Assembly: GCA_964344485.1 (NCBI GenBank)
Contig: CAYFNF010000005.1
Span: 58,271 to 122,270 of the forward strand
From: CAYFNF01 sp964344485
Lineage (GTDB): Bacteria > Patescibacteriota > Patescibacteriia > UBA9570 > XYC2-FULL-38-9
Reading direction: 5' to 3'
Length of the DNA stretch: 64,000 nucleotides
The stretch's first letter is position 1. The number at the start of each line of letters is the position of its first letter. The notes under the pieces were generated by a model, which saw only the letters and a program-made list of their open reading frames with translations, did no database searches and was not told where the DNA came from. This document shows, piece after piece, positions 60,394 through 64,000 of this stretch. The position numbers and the translations under genes are program-made.

Positions 60394-60834
60394 ATGTTAC
60401 ACATTCGATTACAACGTGTCGGTCGCAGAAACAAAGCAATGTTTCGCGTGATCGTCCAAGAAAAATCTAAATCACCAAAATCTGCAGCGCTTGAGATTCT
60501 GGGTTCTTATAACCCGCATGCAAAAGAGCGAAAAGAACAGATCGTTCTTAATAAAGAACGAGTGGAATACTGGCTATCGCAAGGAGCGCAGCCTTCCAAT
60601 ACCATGCACAACATGTTAGTAGAGTTCGGAATCATCGATGCGCCTAAGAAACGTGTAGTGCAACCGAAGCCGAAGAAGAAAGAGGAAGGTGAAGAAGGAG
60701 AAGGTGGCGGCGAAGAGAAAGCAGACCAAGGCGGAGACACTAAAGAAGCAAAAGACAAAAAAGAAGAGAAAAAGGACGACGCTCCAGCTGAAGACGGGAA
60801 GAAAGAAGAAAAGCCTGAAGAGAAAAAAGAATAA
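60394..60834 (+). CDS. rpsP: 30S ribosomal protein S16 with charged C-terminal extension
   Basis: 146 residues from ATG 60394. The S16 core occupies residues 1-80 (MLHIRLQRVGRRNKAMFRVI, then ALEILGSYNPH and RVEYWLSQGAQPS). The last 65 residues are Lys/Glu/Gly/Asp low complexity, absent in standard S16 of 80-90 residues. S16 helps 30S assembly. It is followed by a terminator that is part of a 38-base duplicated block, then two paralogous orphans and khpA, a common neighbour of rpsP. Confidence 0.96.
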   Translation: MLHIRLQRVGRRNKAMFRVIVQEKSKSPKSAALEILGSYNPHAKERKEQIVLNKERVEYWLSQGAQPSNTMHNMLVEFGIIDAPKKRVVQPKPKKKEEGEEGEGGGEEKADQGGDTKEAKDKKEEKKDDAPAEDGKKEEKPEEKKE

Positions 60835-60870
60835 TCCAAGCGCCCTGCAACAGGGCGTTTTCTTGACAAA
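60833..60870 (+). repeat. 38-base terminator/-35 block, copy 1
   Basis: Contains hairpin CGCCCTG-CAA-CAGGGCG, TTTT and TTGACA in one piece. Identical over 38 bases to 61650-61687. It terminates rpsP and places a -35 box immediately after. Confidence 0.9.
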
Positions 60871-60900
60871 TACGACCCGGATTTAATCTGGGCTTTCCCA

Positions 60901-60928
60901 TTGACAAATATATCGTCGTCGCTATGCT
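60901..60928 (+). promoter_or_regulatory. promoter of the first orphan paralogue
   Basis: TTGACA, 16 bases, TATGCT. Confidence 0.6.
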
Positions 60929-60955
60929 ACAGATATTAAAATTAACAGTAATCAT

Positions 60956-61630
60956 ATGACAGAACCAGCACCGAGTAGAAGTGACTTTCAATTCCGCGGC
61001 GTTGGTTATGAAAGACAATTCTCACATAGAGCAGTTGAAGCTGGATTGCAGATGAATGCTCTTGCACTAGCAAGTGATGGAATTAATTCATTAGTGGAAC
61101 AAGGAGAGACGCCTGAGGTTACTGATGAACAGTGGGGCAGATTAAAAGAACGATGGGACTTAACAAATAGACTTGGGTATGATTGGAGAGTGTGTGCTAT
61201 TGGTCTACGTGCTTTAAAGTCACTCAGGCCTGATAGAGCTGCAGAATTTACCGTCCACCCTCGAATGGTAAGAAAAATCGAACGTTCACTAGAAACTGAT
61301 TTCAGGGCAGGCATGGAAGCAGCATTCTCTATTGCAGATATGGCTGCGACAATTCATGCTGCTGATGCACCTGAATTTGCACCATCAGTAGAACTCGCAC
61401 AGAGATGGGAGACGGATACGAATGGTATGCATGTTGAACTTAGTAGAATACACGATGAAGATGCAGACTTTGCTCATTACGCCACTCTTGCGCGGAACAT
61501 GAACCGGCTGGGCGTATTAAGCGAAGATGAGCTCCCGCAAGTGTTACGGAACGCATTATCTTTGGCTGAAGGGAATGGCTTGGAACAAGATGCAGAGAGA
61601 ATTAGAACACAACTGGCAAGCATGGAGTAA
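60956..61630 (+). CDS. orphan helical protein, tandem paralogue 1
   Basis: 224 residues, soluble and mostly helical. It shares with the next gene the segments VTDEQWGRLKERWD, SLRPDRAAEFTVH, MRSRIER-like RMVRKIERSL, and DFAHYATLARNMNRLGVLSE near the C terminus. This marks a clear tandem duplication that included the upstream terminator block. No family recognised and no catalytic motif obvious. The start ATG 60956 has no SD. Composition is native. Confidence 0.75.
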   Translation: MTEPAPSRSDFQFRGVGYERQFSHRAVEAGLQMNALALASDGINSLVEQGETPEVTDEQWGRLKERWDLTNRLGYDWRVCAIGLRALKSLRPDRAAEFTVHPRMVRKIERSLETDFRAGMEAAFSIADMAATIHAADAPEFAPSVELAQRWETDTNGMHVELSRIHDEDADFAHYATLARNMNRLGVLSEDELPQVLRNALSLAEGNGLEQDAERIRTQLASME

Positions 61631-61649
61631 ATTCAAATCCGTATTATTC

Positions 61650-61687
61650 AATCCAAGCGCCCTGCAACAGGGCGTTTTCTTGACAAA
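61650..61687 (+). repeat. 38-base terminator/-35 block, copy 2
   Basis: Identical to 60833-60870, offset 817 bases, separating the two paralogues. It ends the first orphan gene and starts the promoter region of the second. Confidence 0.9.
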
Positions 61688-61735
61688 CACTTTTTATTGT
61701 CGCACTGTATATCTATTATTAGTAACAATAACCAT

Positions 61736-62416
61736 ATGGGAGACCCAGTCCCTGGAGGAGACATTCGCTGGAAGCCACCACTAGATGGTGCAGCAGATCG
61801 ATTACGAACGCAACTGGTAGGTACCGGCCTTGCTCAAGAGCACTTAGGTCTATCAGTAGATTGTGTTATTCGCTTACACGAACTCGGGGAAGCAGTAGAG
61901 CTCGACGATGAGCAGTGGGAAATGCTAAAAGGAAAATGGGATGAATTAAATGCAGGCAGCCCTGACTGGATGACGCTATTACGTGGAAGACAAGCATTAG
62001 CGTTATTGCGTCCGGACCGCGCGGGCGAGCTAGCAATTAATGACGGAATGCGTTCACGTATTGAAAGAACAGTATCAGGAAGGATGCAGCAGGGTGAAGG
62101 CTATATTGTTGCAGATGAAGCAGTAGCAGTGCTAGAGTCTGGCGCGCCAGAACTTCAACATCTTGTAGATCAAGCCCAATCGTGGGAAGGCGAACATCAC
62201 GAAATGCGGACAGAGCTCGATACCATTGCCTCTACTTCGCAAGATTTAGATCATTACGCGAGGTTGGCTCGAAATATGAGAAAACTAGGAGCGCTCCCAG
62301 ATAGTGAACTGCGACCAGTACTAGAGCAAGCGTTAACAATCGCACGCGACACAAAACGCGAGGAAGAAGCCGCAGCCATTGAAGCACAACTCGCAGGATT
62401 GGCTGAAGGAGAATAA
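61736..62416 (+). CDS. orphan helical protein, tandem paralogue 2
   Basis: 226 residues from ATG 61736; an upstream in-frame start at 61697 lies in the promoter region. It is homologous to the preceding protein (LDDEQWEMLKGKWDELN, LLRPDRAGELAIN, LDHYARLARNMRKLGALPDS) but diverged, especially near the N terminus. It is soluble, acidic and helical. No family recognised. The two genes have separate transcription signals rather than being an operon, so they may be regulated apart. Confidence 0.75.
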   Translation: MGDPVPGGDIRWKPPLDGAADRLRTQLVGTGLAQEHLGLSVDCVIRLHELGEAVELDDEQWEMLKGKWDELNAGSPDWMTLLRGRQALALLRPDRAGELAINDGMRSRIERTVSGRMQQGEGYIVADEAVAVLESGAPELQHLVDQAQSWEGEHHEMRTELDTIASTSQDLDHYARLARNMRKLGALPDSELRPVLEQALTIARDTKREEEAAAIEAQLAGLAEGE

Positions 62417-62426
62417 AATCAACGAC

Positions 62427-62455
62427 AAAAACCTGGCAAAATGCTAGGTTTTTTA
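62427..62455 (+). terminator. terminator of the second paralogue
   Basis: AAAACCTGGCA/TGCTAGGTTTTTT hairpin with one mismatch and a T-run. Confidence 0.75.
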
Positions 62456-62469
62456 TTTGCTTTTCTCTA

Positions 62470-62498
62470 TTGACATTTCCACCTATTCGCGCTACACT
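62470..62498 (+). promoter_or_regulatory. khpA promoter
   Basis: TTGACA, 17 bases, TACACT. Confidence 0.7.
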
Positions 62499-62568
62499 GC
62501 TTCATGCAGCTCAAATTGAGACTGCACCGTTCATTTAAGTAATAAAAGAGAAGTAAAGACAAACTGCA

Positions 62569-62919
62569 ATGACAGAAGACACAAGGGACCAGGAGTTCGT
62601 CGAGTACGTTGTCAAAGCTCTTGTTGACAACCCAGACGCTGTGTCCACGGAACGATCCGTTGATGAAATGGGTGTACTGATTACACTCAGTGTTGACCAG
62701 AATGATCTCGGTCAAGTGATTGGCCGCCAAGGTCAAACTGCAAAAGCAATTCGAACACTACTTCGAGTTGTCGGAGCAAAGAACCAGGCTCGTGTAAACC
62801 TCAAGATCAATGAACCAGAGGGGTCACGACCATCACGCTCCAGCGCACCATCAGATGATCAACCAGCTCCAGAAGCTGCTGATCCAACTGCAAGTGCAAT
62901 CGATAACCTTGATATCTAA
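62569..62919 (+). CDS. khpA: KhpA-type KH-domain RNA-binding protein
   Basis: 116 residues. A single KH domain covers residues 1-80: EFVEYVVKALVDNPDAVS, the beta strand VLITLSVDQNDLGQVIG, and the RNA-binding GRQG loop followed by TAKAIRTLLRVVGAKNQARV. The C terminus is a Ser/Pro/Ala-rich tail. KhpA (YlqC) with KhpB binds many RNAs and affects cell division and envelope growth in Gram-positive bacteria. Nearby rpsP is its usual neighbour. Confidence 0.93.
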   Translation: MTEDTRDQEFVEYVVKALVDNPDAVSTERSVDEMGVLITLSVDQNDLGQVIGRQGQTAKAIRTLLRVVGAKNQARVNLKINEPEGSRPSRSSAPSDDQPAPEAADPTASAIDNLDI

Positions 62920-62933
62920 ACATATCTACAGCT

Positions 62934-62963
62934 AAAAGACTCCCACATTTCGGGGGTCTTTTC
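62934..62963 (+). terminator. khpA terminator
   Basis: AAAAGACTCCC ... GGGGGTCTTTT hairpin. Confidence 0.75.
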
Positions 62964-63014
62964 ATTCTCAGAAAACCGTAACATCCTACGGTCATACGAT
63001 ATATGCAGAAACGC

Positions 63015-63043
63015 TTGAGTATTTAACGCATTCACCGTATAAT
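63015..63043 (+). promoter_or_regulatory. promoter of the acidic membrane-anchored protein
   Basis: TTGAGT, 17 bases, TATAAT. Confidence 0.75.
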
Positions 63044-63074
63044 ATCTGAGGAGCAAATTAATAATTACGTACAT

Positions 63075-63830
63075 ATGAAAGTAGCAAAAACATTAACCAT
63101 CGGCGTTGTTCTGCTGGTCATTCTCGCTCTGGTAGCTGCGCTGTTAGTATGGATGACTAATCCACGTCGTACGTTGGATAAGTTTATTGAGGCAATCAAT
63201 AACAAAGACCATGCGACTGCGTTGGCTTATGTGAGTCCTGACATCAAGCAGAGTCGGAAAGACAACATCGATTGGTTCTTGGAGGACTGGGTAATCTCAG
63301 ATACATTATCCACGATTGTGGTCACTGACGAATCATGGCGCTCTCGCACCAAGATGACTGAAAATGAGCAGGGAGAGACTGTGCCGGAGATAAATAAATA
63401 CGGCAATGAAGCCCTGGAAAAAAAGCCGACCCCAAAGTATTGGGCACACCACTATCAAGCCTACGTCACTGTAGAGTTTGACGACTATGAAGATCCAGTG
63501 ATCATCAAGCTAAAACGAAAGACTGATAACACCTGGTCACGCTTTGCGCAACTCTTCCGTGGATGGCAAGTCACACAAATCAAATACCAACCGTTAGATG
63601 AAAGTGACTATGAAGACTTTGAATTCGACTTTGGTGATGAGGACTTTGATTTCGAAGACGGTGATTTTGAATTCGAAGTAGATGAAGAGGGAAATCTCGT
63701 TCCGATTGAAGCAGAAGACGAAGAGGAAGATGGAGACGAAGAAGAAGTCGAGGAAGATGGTTTAGTGGAAGATGAAGAGGATGCTGTTGATACCGAGGAT
63801 GAGGAAGTGAGCAGTGACGAAACAGAATAA
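63075..63830 (+). CDS. membrane-anchored protein with highly acidic C terminus
   Basis: 251 residues. One N-terminal transmembrane helix (TIGVVLLVILALVAALLVWM) is followed by a domain of about 130 residues that begins RRTLDKFIEAINNKDHATAL, like the NTF2-like or DUF4878-type extracellular lipoprotein-like domains. The last 70 residues are almost entirely Asp and Glu with Phe (DFEFDFGDEDFDFEDGDFEF), a very acidic surface tail that could bind cations. No family recognised with confidence. Own promoter and terminator. Confidence 0.78.
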   Translation: MKVAKTLTIGVVLLVILALVAALLVWMTNPRRTLDKFIEAINNKDHATALAYVSPDIKQSRKDNIDWFLEDWVISDTLSTIVVTDESWRSRTKMTENEQGETVPEINKYGNEALEKKPTPKYWAHHYQAYVTVEFDDYEDPVIIKLKRKTDNTWSRFAQLFRGWQVTQIKYQPLDESDYEDFEFDFGDEDFDFEDGDFEFEVDEEGNLVPIEAEDEEEDGDEEEVEEDGLVEDEEDAVDTEDEEVSSDETE

Positions 63831-63846
63831 ATATCCTTTATTGAAA

Positions 63847-63872
63847 AAACCCGCGTTCATTCGCGGGTTTTA
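63847..63872 (+). terminator. terminator of the acidic protein gene
   Basis: AAACCCGCG, 6-base loop, CGCGGGTTTT. Confidence 0.85.
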
Positions 63873-63877
63873 TAGTC

Positions 63878-63906
63878 TTGACAAAACCACTCCTTTCCCC
63901 TATACT
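63878..63906 (+). promoter_or_regulatory. strong promoter at the window end with truncated leader
   Basis: TTGACA, 17 bases, TATACT. The 94 bases that follow show no ORF start but contain pairing segments (GTACTTG with CAAGTAC), so an RNA gene or structured leader begins here and is cut by the window edge. Confidence 0.7.
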
Positions 63907-64000
63907 TCGTTGTTATTATTCGTACTTGCATAACACGGCTTTTTACCACGGTTACCTGAGTCACCGTACAAGTACTCGGAAACACCGGTTTCGGGTTCTC

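Noticed and set aside
1..64000. Recoded TGA (code 25) as in Gracilibacteria/Absconditabacteria
   Set aside because: TGA ends several clear genes (for example the PrsW-like gene and the 93-residue gene at 7296), with no in-frame TGA in conserved domains.

Overview
The window looks like a stretch of a Patescibacteria (Candidate Phyla Radiation) chromosome. The evidence is dense packing with ATGA and 8-base gene overlaps, a moderate-GC native background, ribosomal proteins with long Lys/Glu tails (L19, S16, L32), VanW-like and UBA-like/thrombospondin-3 surface proteins, a short SMC, and very few Shine-Dalgarno (SD) sequences in front of native genes. TGA and TAG are both used as ordinary stops, so the code is standard. 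The exact lineage cannot be settled from sequence alone.

Layout. 1-4.7 kb: partial orphan gene, Hsp20, VanW-family protein, secreted protein. 4.8-5.0 kb: candidate structured RNA. 6.3-9.7 kb: ruvB, a small membrane gene, a PH-domain membrane gene, queA. 10.4-12.9 kb: SpoIID-like and PrsW-like genes on the minus strand. 13.0-18.4 kb: overlapping polysaccharide operon (flippase, GT4 glycosyltransferase, two O-antigen-ligase-like proteins), followed by an amidase and a UBA-like/TSP3 surface protein. 23.1-30.4 kb: tRNA-Ala, PLP decarboxylase, radical SAM/SPASM locus, tRNA-Val, tRNA-Leu, rplS, RluD-family gene, LOG-family gene, and a tRNA-Val fused to an orphan gene. 31-37.5 kb: sialidase-like surface protein, tRNA-Ile(UAU), membrane genes, ftsH, rpsA. 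40-45 kb: MYG1-like, MBL-like and gyrA genes. 45-52 kb: two surface proteins sharing an anchor domain, one a giant beta-helix protein of more than 2000 residues. 52.4-64 kb: tpiA, rpmF-nusB-rnc, smc, rpsP, a tandem pair of orphan paralogues, khpA and an acidic membrane-anchored protein.

The most unusual feature is a set of eight clearly GC-rich genes (C1-C8) at 5.2-6.1, 9.8-10.4, 22.3-23.0, 30.4-31.0, 37.8-39.5, 53.2-53.5, 55.3-55.8 and 55.9-56.5 kb. They sit singly between native transcription units. Each has its own sigma70-like promoter, most end at a T-run (usually with a hairpin), and at least six have a strong SD, which native genes almost never have. They resemble phage 'moron' cassettes: one foreign-looking gene with its own promoter and terminator. 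Products include an alpha/beta hydrolase, a lipoprotein, a Crp/Fnr-type regulator, small membrane proteins and orphans. All three 10-N assembly gaps lie inside these cassettes.

Regulatory sequence is unusually legible. Many units start with a TTGACA-like box, a 16-17 base spacer and a TATAAT-like box. Several terminators run directly into the next unit's -35 box. All similarity and folding statements here were made by eye.
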